Part shown: piece after piece, positions 7,706 to 17,314 of the stretch
How positions within the stretch are numbered: position 1 is the first letter of the stretch
Layout of the letters: each line of letters begins with the position of its first letter
Assembly: GCA_022769825.1 (NCBI GenBank)
Contig: JALEJI010000011.1
Span: forward strand, 62,001 to 126,000
Direction: 5' to 3'
Length of the DNA stretch: 64,000 nt
DNA from: Prevotella sp.
GTDB taxonomy: Bacteria > Bacteroidota > Bacteroidia > Bacteroidales > Bacteroidaceae
The notes under the pieces: model-generated
Told to the model about the DNA's origin: nothing
The model's input: only the letters and a program-made list of their open reading frames with translations
Database searches by the model: none
Translations under genes and position numbers: made by a program

Positions 7706-8788
7706 ATGGACAAGAAAAACGATAATCTGAAAGATTTGCGTTCGGAGAATCCGAAGCTTTTCTGCCGCCTCATGCAGGAGCGCGACGCCGCCTCACGCTA
7801 TGATGTCTATGAGAAGATAGACAGCGACAAGGCGTGGCAACGTTTCCGCGACAGACACTTTAGCGGCAAACCGGCGGAAGGCCATCGCGAAGCCAAGCGG
7901 CGCATGCCAAGCCTGAGAATATGGAAATACCCCATAGCCGCCGCCATAGCCTGCGTTCTTGCCGTGGCCGCCACGCTCACGCTTGACCATTCGCTGCGAG
8001 TGGAGCCAACGCAAATGGCACAAGAGCAAAACAGCTCAGAGCCTTGCAACGGCGAGAACACAGTGGCCCCCTCCTGCAAACGGAGCCGAGGTTACCAGAA
8101 TACGCTGCCATCTGCCATATTGCCGTCAGCCCCCATGCCAGAGGAATTTTTCGAGAGCGACGCGCCTGTGGAGGTATTGTCGAGCACGCCCAGTGAGCGC
8201 AAGCTGCACCTCTCTGACGGCACCACGGTGTGGCTCAACAATGGCGCGAAGCTTAAATACCCCACGTCGTTTGAAGCCGACAACCGCACCGTGTATCTTG
8301 AAGGCGAGGCTTATTTCGAGGTACGCCACCAGGCCGGCCGACCATTCTACGTGCGCACCGACAACGGCATCGTGAAAGAGTATGGCACGAGCTTCAACGT
8401 GAACGCCACAAGCCACAGCACCACCGTGACACTCGTGGAAGGCTGCGTCAGCGTGCTTGCCGAAGGCTACACCGAGAGGGTCATCACGCCGGGAGAGCAA
8501 GTGGTAGTCAGCCAAGATGGCATCATCGCCGGTCACCGCGACATAACCAACGACATAGCCTGGAAGACAGGAATATACAAGATGGACAACGTGAGCGTGG
8601 GCGAGTTTGCCAACTATCTGGAAGAATGGTATGGCTACAACGTAGTTTTCCAGTCGGAGGAGACAAGGGAAGCAAGGTTCAGCGGCATAGTGAACCGCAA
8701 CAAGTCGCTCTCCACCCTGCTCGCGGCCGTAGCCTACGCCACGGGCATAAGGATAAGAATAGCGGAAAACTGCATAATATTCGAATAA
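7706..8788 (+). CDS. FecR family anti-sigma factor with DUF4974 domain
   Basis: 360 residues. A cytoplasmic N-terminal part of about 75 residues would hold the sigma factor. A single membrane span at about residues 76-94 (IAAAIACVLAVAATLTL) follows, then a linker and the periplasmic FecR domain (about 165-255, with LSDGTTVWLNNGAKLKYP and FYVRTDNGIVKEYGTSFNV). The last 70 residues are a DUF4974/STN-like domain that normally contacts the transporter's signalling domain. The order sigma, anti-sigma, SusC is the standard transmembrane-signalling cassette. It lies 69 nt after the sigma gene and 43 nt before susC. Confidence 0.93.
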   Translation: MDKKNDNLKDLRSENPKLFCRLMQERDAASRYDVYEKIDSDKAWQRFRDRHFSGKPAEGHREAKRRMPSLRIWKYPIAAAIACVLAVAATLTLDHSLRVEPTQMAQEQNSSEPCNGENTVAPSCKRSRGYQNTLPSAILPSAPMPEEFFESDAPVEVLSSTPSERKLHLSDGTTVWLNNGAKLKYPTSFEADNRTVYLEGEAYFEVRHQAGRPFYVRTDNGIVKEYGTSFNVNATSHSTTVTLVEGCVSVLAEGYTERVITPGEQVVVSQDGIIAGHRDITNDIAWKTGIYKMDNVSVGEFANYLEEWYGYNVVFQSEETREARFSGIVNRNKSLSTLLAAVAYATGIRIRIAENCIIFE

Positions 8789-8831
8789 CACATTATTATA
8801 ATAACATTGTTTTAAACTTAAAAGAGAGATT

Positions 8832-11800
8832 ATGAGAGATTATTTCAACTTTAGGCGCGCAATGGCGTTGCTGACAGTGGCTCTTGTCATGAGTTTGCTG
8901 CCGACGTCCGCAAGCGCCCAATCATGGAACAAGAGAATCTCCATCCACCTGAAGTCAGTGGACATCAGCGAATTTTTCAAAGCCATCAACGAGAAGAGCG
9001 GATTGGAGTTTATCTCTTCCTATGCCGAAATCAAGCACTCGCCCAAGGTGAGTGTCGACGAGAGTGACACTCCCGTGCGCACCATTCTCGACAAGGTGCT
9101 CAAGCCCTTGGGATTTTCCTATCAAATAAGCGATGGCGTGCTGTCGGTGCACGATCGCAAGCCCGCGAAAGACATGCGCCTCTTCAGCGGCACGCTGCGC
9201 GACGTGGAAGGCCAGCCCCTGCCCGGAGCCCACGTCCACGTGGTGGGAACCAAACTATATACCATAGCCGACGGCGACGGCAACTTCGCCATAGACATAC
9301 CCACAGCGGAGACGCGCATAGAATACAGTTTCGTGGGAATGCGCAAGAAGGTCTCCATCGTCAAGGCCGGTAACAGCGATGAATATCGCGACGTGGAACT
9401 GAAATACGACACCGACATCGACGAGGTGGTGGTGACCGGCTACCAAGACTTCGACAAGAACCGCATGGCAGGCTCAGTGGGGCAAATATCAGCCAAAGAC
9501 CTCACCCTCAACGGCTTCAACAGCGTGGAGCAAGCCCTCCAAGGCAAGCTCGCCGGCGTGGCCGTGACCAACGTGTCGGGCATGGTGGGCCGCACGGCCA
9601 AGACCCGCGTGCGCGGCACGTCGACCATGTTCGGCTCGCAGGAGCCAATCTGGGTGGTCGACGGCGTGATACAGGAAGACCCGCTGCCTTTCAGCACGCA
9701 GACGCTCGACGCGCAAGGCGGCATCACGGAGAGCAACTTCGACTACATACGCAACTTCGTGGGCAACTCCATATCATGGCTCAACCCCATGGACATAGAC
9801 AGGATAACCGTGCTGAAAGACGCCTCGGCCACGGCAATCTATGGCACCAAGGCGGCAAACGGAGTAATCGTGATAAACACCAAGCGGGGCAAGGTGGGCT
9901 CGCTGGCCGTGTCTTATTCGGGCGGCATGCAGATTGGGCAACGCCTGAGCCACAAGGCCGAGGAGATGATGAACTCGAAGGAGCGCGTGGACGTGAGCCG
10001 CGAGATATTCCAGCGCGGCCTGACAGCAAGCTGGTCGAACAACAACATAGGCTACGCGGGAGTATTGCAGGATTATCTGTTCGGCAGGATAACAGCGCAG
10101 GAGTTTGAGACGCAAGTGGCCAAGCTTGAGACCAACAACACCGACTGGTTCGACTTGCTTTTCCGCAACCCCGTGAGCCAGAACCACAGCGTTTCACTTT
10201 CCGGCGGATCGGAGATGGCACGCTTCTACGCCTCAATGTCGTACAACCAAACCAACGGCACGGCAATAGGCAACGACCAAAACAGCTATTCGGCCCACGT
10301 GGGCCTCAACATGGACTTCTCAAAGAAGTTCAGGGTGAGCGTGGACGTCAGCGGCAACAGGTCGAAGACCAATGGCTTCTACAAGTTTGACGCCTACACC
10401 TACGCCCACAACGTAAACCGTGCCATACCAGCCTACAACGTGGACGGCACGCTGTTCTATTACCAAAACCGAAGCCTGAAGACCGGCAGCAGCAGCGGCG
10501 GTTACCTCTACAACGCGCTCAACGAGCGCGACAACACGGGCAACCAAAACGTGAACCTCTCGTTCAACACCTCGGTGAACGCCTACTACGACATTTCCAA
10601 GGACTTCCAGTTCAACTCCCTGTTCTCTGTCAACGCCTCATCGGTGAAAGGCGAGAGCTGGGCAACGGAGAGGAGCAACTACATAGCCGACAAGCGCGGC
10701 TACGACTACGGCGAAGTGCTGCCCACGGACAGCAAGTACAAGCTGTCGGGACTGCCCGTCGGCGGTGAGCTGAATACCTCGAACACCAACCAGACGACAT
10801 GGAGCTGGAGAAACTCCTTGCAGTTTGACCACGTTTACAACAAGGTACATGCCGTGACCGCCATGCTCGGAATGGAGATGAGCTCCACACGCTACAAGGG
10901 CTACAGCGACACGCGCTACGGCTACCTGCCAGAGAGAGGAAAGAGCTTCGCGCAACTGCCGGCCACGGTGACGAACCCATACAGCAATTCAGCACAGGCC
11001 AACCCACTCTACGAGAACTACGCCGGCCCGGCCATCACCGACACCAAGACCAACAACATGGGCCTCTATCTCACGCTCAACTACGCCTACGACAACCGCT
11101 ACGTGGCAAACATGAGCGTGCGCGGAGACGCGAGCAACCGCTTCGGACAATACCACAACGAGAAGTTCAACCCCGTGTGGGCAGGCGGACTGCGCTGGAA
11201 CGTGGACCGCGAGAAGTGGTTCCACGAGCAAGACATCGTGTCGGACCTCTCAGTGCGCGCGTCGTGGGGTTACCAACGCAACATGGCAAGCAACTTCAGC
11301 CCAAGCCTCATCGTGAAGATACCTACTGGCGCGGATTCCAACATCACCGACATGCGCACGGGCGATTATCTGCTCACCATATCCAACCTGCCATACAATG
11401 ACCTGCGCTGGGAAAAGACATTCTCGCAAAACTATGGCGTGGACTTCGGACTGTTTGAGAGCAAGGTGCGCCTCAGCTTCGAATATTACACCAAGAAGGC
11501 CACAGACCTCATTACCACACTCAACATCCCTTACGAATATGGCATGGAGACGATGCCCGTGAACGGCGGCAGCATGAAGAACTCAGGATATGAGCTCACC
11601 GTGGGATTCACGCCCGTGCGCACAAAGAACTTCACATGGAACGTAAGCCTGAACACGTCGAAAGACTTCAACGAGGTGACAAAGGTGGGACTGCAGAGCC
11701 AGTCGTACTCATACGTCACGTCGGGCAACTTCTACAAGAAAGGTTATGCGGCTTCCTCGTTCTGGGCATTCAAGTATGACGGCGTGGACCCGAAGACCGG

Positions 11801-12410
11801 CTACCCAATCATTGACATGAGCATGGCCGACAACCTGACCGCCGAGGAGAAGAAAGACCCGACCAACTTCATGGTGTACGCAGGAAAGATAGACCCCGAC
11901 TTCACCGGAGGCATAAGCATGGGATTCAGGTACAAGGACCTGTCGCTGAACACGTCGCTCTACCTGCGCGTGGGCGGCAAGACGTTCTTGCAGTCGGCTT
12001 ACCAAAGCACATACCTGCCATCAGAGTTTGAGAACCTCACCAATGAGCTCGTGAACAGATGGACTCCCGAAAACACCAACTCAAGCCTGCCCGGACTGCC
12101 CGACATCAACGTGAAGAGCCAGCAGCTGCCCAACGGCGAATACGCCACGGTGTACCAGATGTACAACTACAGCACCGACCGCATAGCCTCTACCACGTCG
12201 CTCGCCTGCAACAACCTGGGACTGAGCTACAGCGTGCCCTACAAATGGGTGAAACGCCACCTGCGCCTCCAAAGCCTGTCTATCGGCGCATCGGTGACCA
12301 ACCTCTTCATAATACACACCGGCGACTTCAAGGGACGTGACCCAGAAGTGGCGATGGGCCAACAGCCAAGGACACGCTCGCTGTCGCTCAATCTCAATGT
12401 GGCTTTCTAA
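8832..12410 (+). CDS. SusC/RagA family TonB-dependent outer-membrane transporter with STN signalling domain
   Basis: 1192 residues. A signal peptide (about 1-30, ending SASAQ) is followed by an STN domain (about 33-105), a carboxypeptidase-like regulatory domain (about 117-200, LRDVEGQPLPGAHVHV), the TonB-box/plug region (DEVVVTGYQ, then plug to about residue 350) and a beta-barrel that ends NLNVAF with the aromatic C-terminus needed for barrel assembly. The STN domain implies signalling through the FecR protein upstream. Together with the SusD lipoprotein 30 nt downstream it forms a pedal-bin importer. The linked peptidases suggest peptides, as in RagAB, not glycans; this is inference. Confidence 0.95.
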   Translation: MRDYFNFRRAMALLTVALVMSLLPTSASAQSWNKRISIHLKSVDISEFFKAINEKSGLEFISSYAEIKHSPKVSVDESDTPVRTILDKVLKPLGFSYQISDGVLSVHDRKPAKDMRLFSGTLRDVEGQPLPGAHVHVVGTKLYTIADGDGNFAIDIPTAETRIEYSFVGMRKKVSIVKAGNSDEYRDVELKYDTDIDEVVVTGYQDFDKNRMAGSVGQISAKDLTLNGFNSVEQALQGKLAGVAVTNVSGMVGRTAKTRVRGTSTMFGSQEPIWVVDGVIQEDPLPFSTQTLDAQGGITESNFDYIRNFVGNSISWLNPMDIDRITVLKDASATAIYGTKAANGVIVINTKRGKVGSLAVSYSGGMQIGQRLSHKAEEMMNSKERVDVSREIFQRGLTASWSNNNIGYAGVLQDYLFGRITAQEFETQVAKLETNNTDWFDLLFRNPVSQNHSVSLSGGSEMARFYASMSYNQTNGTAIGNDQNSYSAHVGLNMDFSKKFRVSVDVSGNRSKTNGFYKFDAYTYAHNVNRAIPAYNVDGTLFYYQNRSLKTGSSSGGYLYNALNERDNTGNQNVNLSFNTSVNAYYDISKDFQFNSLFSVNASSVKGESWATERSNYIADKRGYDYGEVLPTDSKYKLSGLPVGGELNTSNTNQTTWSWRNSLQFDHVYNKVHAVTAMLGMEMSSTRYKGYSDTRYGYLPERGKSFAQLPATVTNPYSNSAQANPLYENYAGPAITDTKTNNMGLYLTLNYAYDNRYVANMSVRGDASNRFGQYHNEKFNPVWAGGLRWNVDREKWFHEQDIVSDLSVRASWGYQRNMASNFSPSLIVKIPTGADSNITDMRTGDYLLTISNLPYNDLRWEKTFSQNYGVDFGLFESKVRLSFEYYTKKATDLITTLNIPYEYGMETMPVNGGSMKNSGYELTVGFTPVRTKNFTWNVSLNTSKDFNEVTKVGLQSQSYSYVTSGNFYKKGYAASSFWAFKYDGVDPKTGYPIIDMSMADNLTAEEKKDPTNFMVYAGKIDPDFTGGISMGFRYKDLSLNTSLYLRVGGKTFLQSAYQSTYLPSEFENLTNELVNRWTPENTNSSLPGLPDINVKSQQLPNGEYATVYQMYNYSTDRIASTTSLACNNLGLSYSVPYKWVKRHLRLQSLSIGASVTNLFIIHTGDFKGRDPEVAMGQQPRTRSLSLNLNVAF

Positions 12411-12439
12411 TCATTAACAACGCATAAACGACAATAAAG

Positions 12440-13870
12440 ATGAAAACTATTATATCAAGATGGTGTCTCGCCGGGGTTATGGCCATGGCATTGTCTTCCT
12501 GTGGCAGCTTCTTTGAGGAGTCGAGCCAAGACGAGATCAAGCCTTCCACAGTGGAAGACCTCCAAGCCACGTTCTTCCACGATGGCTATCCCTACAACTT
12601 AGTTTCCGACTCATACCTCAACCTCCTGACCGACGAGGTGCAGAACAACGGGTTGACCGACGACCACTACGCCGACCGCCTAAAGATTGGCCAGCCGGTG
12701 TTCACCTACAATCCCGACATGTTTGAGGGCACGCTATCGTTTATAAACGACGAGAACTCATGGAAAAACTATTACACCCTCGTAAAAGGTTGCAATGTGA
12801 CTCTCGACTATGTTGATCAGATGACGGGCAGCGCCGAGGCTAAGCAAAACCTGAAAGGACAGGCGCGGCTGCTCAGGGCATACTATTTCCTAAAGCTCGC
12901 GTCAATATATTGCCAACCCTACGCCAACGACCCCGAAAACAACCTTGGCATAAGCCTCATAACGTCGTCGGCAGTAGACGACGCCTATCCATCACGCTCA
13001 ACGCTACGCCAGACGTATGACTTCATAGAGAGCGAACTGAAACAGGCGAAGGACGAGCTGAAAGACTACAAGCCCACCACACACTACCGCGTGACGGCCG
13101 AGTGCGCAGACCTGCTCCTCTCACGCCTCTACCTGTATGAGGAGAAATGGGACGAGTGCATAGCCGAGGCAGACGAGGCCATAAAGAACGGCCCACAGCT
13201 CACCGACTTCAACTCACTCATCGGCAAGGACGCCATCGTTTACAACGCGTCAAGCTCGGAGGTTGTATGGAACTACGGTGGCAAGTTCTATGACAGCGAA
13301 TACATAAACAGGAACGACATCTGGAGCACGGCCATTCCTTATACGCTCGACATGAAAGTCGCCACGCTGTATGACCAGACAAACGACCTGCGATATAGTA
13401 AATACGTGAACAATTATGCGTCTTCATTCTTAGTGACCAAGGTCTCCTTCAACTCGCAATATGATGGTGAACACGGACTGCGCATGGCCGAGGCTTACCT
13501 CAACCGCGCCGAGGCTTATGCCAGGAAGAGCGTATCGGGCGACGTATCTGCCGCCGCAAAGGCCTTGGCCGACCTCAACGCGCTGCGCGAGAGCAGATAT
13601 GCCAAAGGCACATACACTCCCGTCTCCGACTTGCAAGGCCAGGAACTGCTGCAATTCACACTTCAAGAGAGACAGCGCGAACTGGTCTGGGAAGACGGAT
13701 TCAGGTGGATGGACATAAAGCGCAACCACCTCAGCGTGACCCACGTCTACACCGACGATACCGGGGCGTCGCACCAATACACGCTCAAGGCCGACGACCC
13801 ACTCTATGCACTGCCAATACCGGCATCGGCAATATCACGCAACCCCAACCTACAACAAAATCCAAGATAA
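12440..13870 (+). CDS. SusD/RagB family nutrient-binding outer-membrane lipoprotein
   Basis: 476 residues. The signal peptide ends at the lipobox ALSSC. A SusD-like N-terminal domain follows, with the helical TPR-like core (KGQARLLRAYYFLKLA, typical of the family) and the C-terminal RagB/SusD domain (RQRELVWEDGFRWMDIKR). It caps the SusC barrel on the cell surface and binds the ligand. No carbohydrate-active gene is nearby, while three peptidase-like genes follow in the same operon, so the ligand is more likely peptide. 30 nt after susC. Confidence 0.93.
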   Translation: MKTIISRWCLAGVMAMALSSCGSFFEESSQDEIKPSTVEDLQATFFHDGYPYNLVSDSYLNLLTDEVQNNGLTDDHYADRLKIGQPVFTYNPDMFEGTLSFINDENSWKNYYTLVKGCNVTLDYVDQMTGSAEAKQNLKGQARLLRAYYFLKLASIYCQPYANDPENNLGISLITSSAVDDAYPSRSTLRQTYDFIESELKQAKDELKDYKPTTHYRVTAECADLLLSRLYLYEEKWDECIAEADEAIKNGPQLTDFNSLIGKDAIVYNASSSEVVWNYGGKFYDSEYINRNDIWSTAIPYTLDMKVATLYDQTNDLRYSKYVNNYASSFLVTKVSFNSQYDGEHGLRMAEAYLNRAEAYARKSVSGDVSAAAKALADLNALRESRYAKGTYTPVSDLQGQELLQFTLQERQRELVWEDGFRWMDIKRNHLSVTHVYTDDTGASHQYTLKADDPLYALPIPASAISRNPNLQQNPR

Positions 13871-13884
13871 CGACAACAATAATT

Positions 13885-14889
13885 ATGAGATACATAAAGA
13901 CAATGATGGCATTCGCCGCACTGGCTGCTACGGTCACGCTGGCGTCATGCGACTACGATGAAGACGAACTGACACCATCCGACGAGACATCGTCTTACCA
14001 GTTGCCACAAGGCTCACACGACTACGATGCCACGATACAGAAATTCTACGACGATAACGGCGTTTACCTGCTCTACAAGTTTGCCAACAAGGACGCTTAC
14101 TGGACACCTACGGGCTGGACCAACGGCACGCCCTCGGAAGGCGACGACGGCAAGCAAGGCTTCACAGTGAAAGCCGCCGACGAGAACTATGTGGGACAGC
14201 AAATAAACCTGCTCGACGAGGTGTGGTTCAGCAAGCTGAGCGCCACGGCCAAGAAGCGGCTCCTGCCAACGCTCATACTGCTGTGCTCCGAGGTAAACGA
14301 CGTGGCATACATGTACTCCTTCACGCCTGTTTTCAAGGCATACTACGGTGAGTCGCCCTTGCTGTCGCACTACAACTACGACAACATTTGCGTCACTTAC
14401 GGCTCATCGGCCGTGACCTCGCTGACCGAAGAGCAAAAGAAAGCCTACGGCAGCAGCATATTGGTATCGTGGGCGGAATATATATCCGAGCACAAGGCCG
14501 AGCCATCGACCGAGTTCTCCACGTCGATAGACTACAGCAGCAATGACATAACAAGCAAGTCGAGCCCGACCGACTGCTGCGCCGCGGGAACGCTCAACGC
14601 AGGTTACAGCACATCCGCCATCAAAGACTGGCAACTGTTTCTTGACATGATGATGCTCTATCCGGAAAGCTACCTCACGGAGGACGCCGGCGACTTCTCC
14701 AGCGTATGGAGCTTCACCAACTATGTGAACGGTGGATATGTCTACGACTATGAAGGCATATTCCACGGCATACTCAACATCAAGAAAGACACCAAGGGGC
14801 TTCTGAAACAACGCTACGACATCGTGAGAAACTATTTCATAAACAATTACGATTTCGATCCTCAATCAGTAGGCAACAGCCGTAAATAA
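13885..14889 (+). CDS. SusC/D-locus surface lipoprotein resembling zinc-binding metallopeptidase lipoproteins, no HExxH
   Basis: 334 residues from the ATG at 13885, which starts a lipoprotein signal peptide ending LASC. The frame is open further upstream inside susD, but that part is not protein-like. Position (third gene after SusC and SusD), size and overall pattern resemble the putative zinc-binding metallopeptidase lipoproteins often found there. However, I see no HExxH or other zinc motif anywhere. It may be a degenerate family member kept for binding, or a different surface lipoprotein. It starts 14 nt after susD and ends 3 nt before the metalloprotease gene, so it is clearly in the operon. 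Confidence 0.7.
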   Translation: MRYIKTMMAFAALAATVTLASCDYDEDELTPSDETSSYQLPQGSHDYDATIQKFYDDNGVYLLYKFANKDAYWTPTGWTNGTPSEGDDGKQGFTVKAADENYVGQQINLLDEVWFSKLSATAKKRLLPTLILLCSEVNDVAYMYSFTPVFKAYYGESPLLSHYNYDNICVTYGSSAVTSLTEEQKKAYGSSILVSWAEYISEHKAEPSTEFSTSIDYSSNDITSKSSPTDCCAAGTLNAGYSTSAIKDWQLFLDMMMLYPESYLTEDAGDFSSVWSFTNYVNGGYVYDYEGIFHGILNIKKDTKGLLKQRYDIVRNYFINNYDFDPQSVGNSRK

Positions 14890-14892
14890 TCA

Positions 14893-17310
14893 ATGGAAAA
14901 CAAGAACAAGACTTTCACCATTGGCTGTCTTGCCGCCATGGCCACGCTCGCGCTCACGGCGCGGCCTGCCATGGCGCAACAGCCAGCGCAAGCCACGGCC
15001 CATAAGGAAAAGGCAGACAGTGGCTTCATCAAAAAAGACGCCATCGTCTCGCATGGCTTCTTGAGCAGCTACCAACAAGATGGCAAGCATTACCTTGCCA
15101 TACCCGACTCAATCTTCGGCAGGGACATACTCGTCACCATCACCATCACTAAAGGCGCATACCGTAAACAACGCCAAGACGATGAGAGTTTTGGCTATGC
15201 TGGCGACTCCATGTTCAGCAAGATGATACGATTCGTGAAGACTGGCGACACGGTGTCGCTCGTCTACCCTGACGTGGTATACACTGGCAACGGAACCGAA
15301 AACCTTGGACACCTCGCCACCGACATGCCACCCATCCACAAGGGATTCAAGGTCGTGGCAAAGGACAACGGAGCCGACATCATCGACATCACCGACATGA
15401 TAATGGGCGACGACGAGCTGTTCTCGCTTCGTGGCGGTGACAACGACTTGCATATCGGCGCGGCGCAAGAACTGCACAACAAGGTTGAAAGCATACGCGC
15501 GTTTCCACGCAACATCAACTTCCTCAGCCTTCGCTCCTACACTCTCGCGCGTCCGGTGAAGGGCGAGGACACGAACTCGAGATGGGAAGTATCGTCGAGC
15601 TGGCTTCTCCTGCCAAAGACCCCGATGACACCACGCATAGCCGACAACAGGGTTGGATATTTCATCTATGGACTGCCTGGGCTGACCGGTGACGACCACT
15701 TTGAGCTTGGCGGAATGGCCATAAGATGGCGACTGGAACCCAAAGACGAGGACATGGAGAAATATCGCAGGGGTGAACTGGTTGAGCCGAAGAAGCCAAT
15801 AGTGTATTACATATCCAAGACGGTGCCAGAATACCTGCGCCCATATTTCATCCAGGCCGTGAACAACTGGGAGCCGGCTTTCAGGAAAGCAGGATTCAAA
15901 AACGCCATACACGCCGAGATGGCGCCCGACGACTCACTCTACGACGAGGGCGACGTGCGCTACCCATTGGTGTCGTACAAGGCATCGCCAATACCCAACG
16001 CATATGGACCCGCCGTGGTGGACCCACGCTCCGGTGAAATAATAACATCGCACATCGGCATATACCACTCCGTGCTCGACCTCATACAGAGATGGTATTT
16101 CGTGATGTGCTCACAGGTTGACCCGCGGGCGAGACAGTATCCACTCGACAAGAAGATAATAGGCAAGCTCATGGAGACCGTGTTGACCCACGAGGTGGGC
16201 CATACCCTCGGCTTGCGCCACAACTTCATAGCGTCGACAATCTACGACCCGGACAGCCTGCGCGATGAAAACTTCGTGAAGGCCCACGGACTGGGAGGAA
16301 GCATAATGGACTATCAAAGGTTCAACTACATACCACAGCCCGGAGACAAGATAACCGACTACGACAACCTCCTGCCACGTATCGGAGATTACGACAGGTT
16401 CGCCATACAATGGGGCTACACTCTTGACCACACAACATCGCTCGCGAAAAACACCAAGGCCCGCAGGCAATGGGTGACGGAACAGCGCGCCAAGCACAAT
16501 TGGGCAAAATACATAGAGGAAACGACACTGGGTGACCCACGAGTGCAAAGCGAGGACAGCAGCAGCGACGACATAAAGGCCAACACCTACGGCATGAAGA
16601 ACCTGCAATACATAATGAATCACCTGGAAGAGTGGACCAACACGCCCGACAGCGACTGGTATCCGCTGCGCCGCCGCTACCTCTCGGTGATGAACCAGTA
16701 TTGGAACTACATAGGCCATGTGATAAGATATGTGGCTGGCGTGATGGACGACAAATGCGATGACGGCGAGCACCTGTACGTGAACCAGCCCGTGTCTCTA
16801 AAAGACCAAAGAAGGGCCTTGGACTTCATCAACGAGTATATGATAAAAGACCAAAAATGGCTGTGGAGACCGGAACTGATGAAAAAGACAGGAGTGGACT
16901 GGAGCTACGACTTAAGAAACGCGTCAAAGGACCTCGCGGTAATATTCTTGAAATATGTCAGCATAACCAACCAAAACAAGAATAAGAACACGCTCACCAC
17001 AGACAGCCTTTTAAATTTCATATTCAACAATGTCTACGCTCAATACCCAGCAGGCAGGAAACTGTCCGTCCACGAGCGCATGCTCCAGCGCAACTTCCTT
17101 GCCGACCTCACGCTCAGCGCGGAAAACCTTACCACTTTCGGCACTGGCGTAGGACTGCAACTCAAGAAGATGCTTGAAAAGGTAAAGGCTTATGCCGAGC
17201 AAGGAGAAAAAGGCGCGAAAGACGACATAACGAAGGCTCACTTCGACTCGATGAAGAATTTCATCACGACATGGCAAACCGGAGACAACAAAGCACTATT
17301 GACTAAATAA
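14893..17310 (+). CDS. zinc-dependent metalloprotease, metzincin-like (DUF5118/DUF5117/DUF4953 type), active site intact
   Basis: 805 residues with a signal peptide (about 1-28, ending RPAMAQ). The zinc site THEVGHTLGLRHNF has the metzincin pattern HExxHxxGxxH with H433, E434, H437, G440 and H443, followed by a likely Met-turn in GGSIMDYQRFNY. The N-terminal DUF5118/DUF5117 part and C-terminal DUF4953 part fit the large secreted metalloproteases of Bacteroidota. Acts in the periplasm or at the surface, probably cutting proteins or peptides for the SusC/D importer. The next gene is a paralogue without the zinc ligands, so the two may work as a pair. Confidence 0.9.
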   Translation: MENKNKTFTIGCLAAMATLALTARPAMAQQPAQATAHKEKADSGFIKKDAIVSHGFLSSYQQDGKHYLAIPDSIFGRDILVTITITKGAYRKQRQDDESFGYAGDSMFSKMIRFVKTGDTVSLVYPDVVYTGNGTENLGHLATDMPPIHKGFKVVAKDNGADIIDITDMIMGDDELFSLRGGDNDLHIGAAQELHNKVESIRAFPRNINFLSLRSYTLARPVKGEDTNSRWEVSSSWLLLPKTPMTPRIADNRVGYFIYGLPGLTGDDHFELGGMAIRWRLEPKDEDMEKYRRGELVEPKKPIVYYISKTVPEYLRPYFIQAVNNWEPAFRKAGFKNAIHAEMAPDDSLYDEGDVRYPLVSYKASPIPNAYGPAVVDPRSGEIITSHIGIYHSVLDLIQRWYFVMCSQVDPRARQYPLDKKIIGKLMETVLTHEVGHTLGLRHNFIASTIYDPDSLRDENFVKAHGLGGSIMDYQRFNYIPQPGDKITDYDNLLPRIGDYDRFAIQWGYTLDHTTSLAKNTKARRQWVTEQRAKHNWAKYIEETTLGDPRVQSEDSSSDDIKANTYGMKNLQYIMNHLEEWTNTPDSDWYPLRRRYLSVMNQYWNYIGHVIRYVAGVMDDKCDDGEHLYVNQPVSLKDQRRALDFINEYMIKDQKWLWRPELMKKTGVDWSYDLRNASKDLAVIFLKYVSITNQNKNKNTLTTDSLLNFIFNNVYAQYPAGRKLSVHERMLQRNFLADLTLSAENLTTFGTGVGLQLKKMLEKVKAYAEQGEKGAKDDITKAHFDSMKNFITTWQTGDNKALLTK

Positions 17311-17314
17311 AAAC

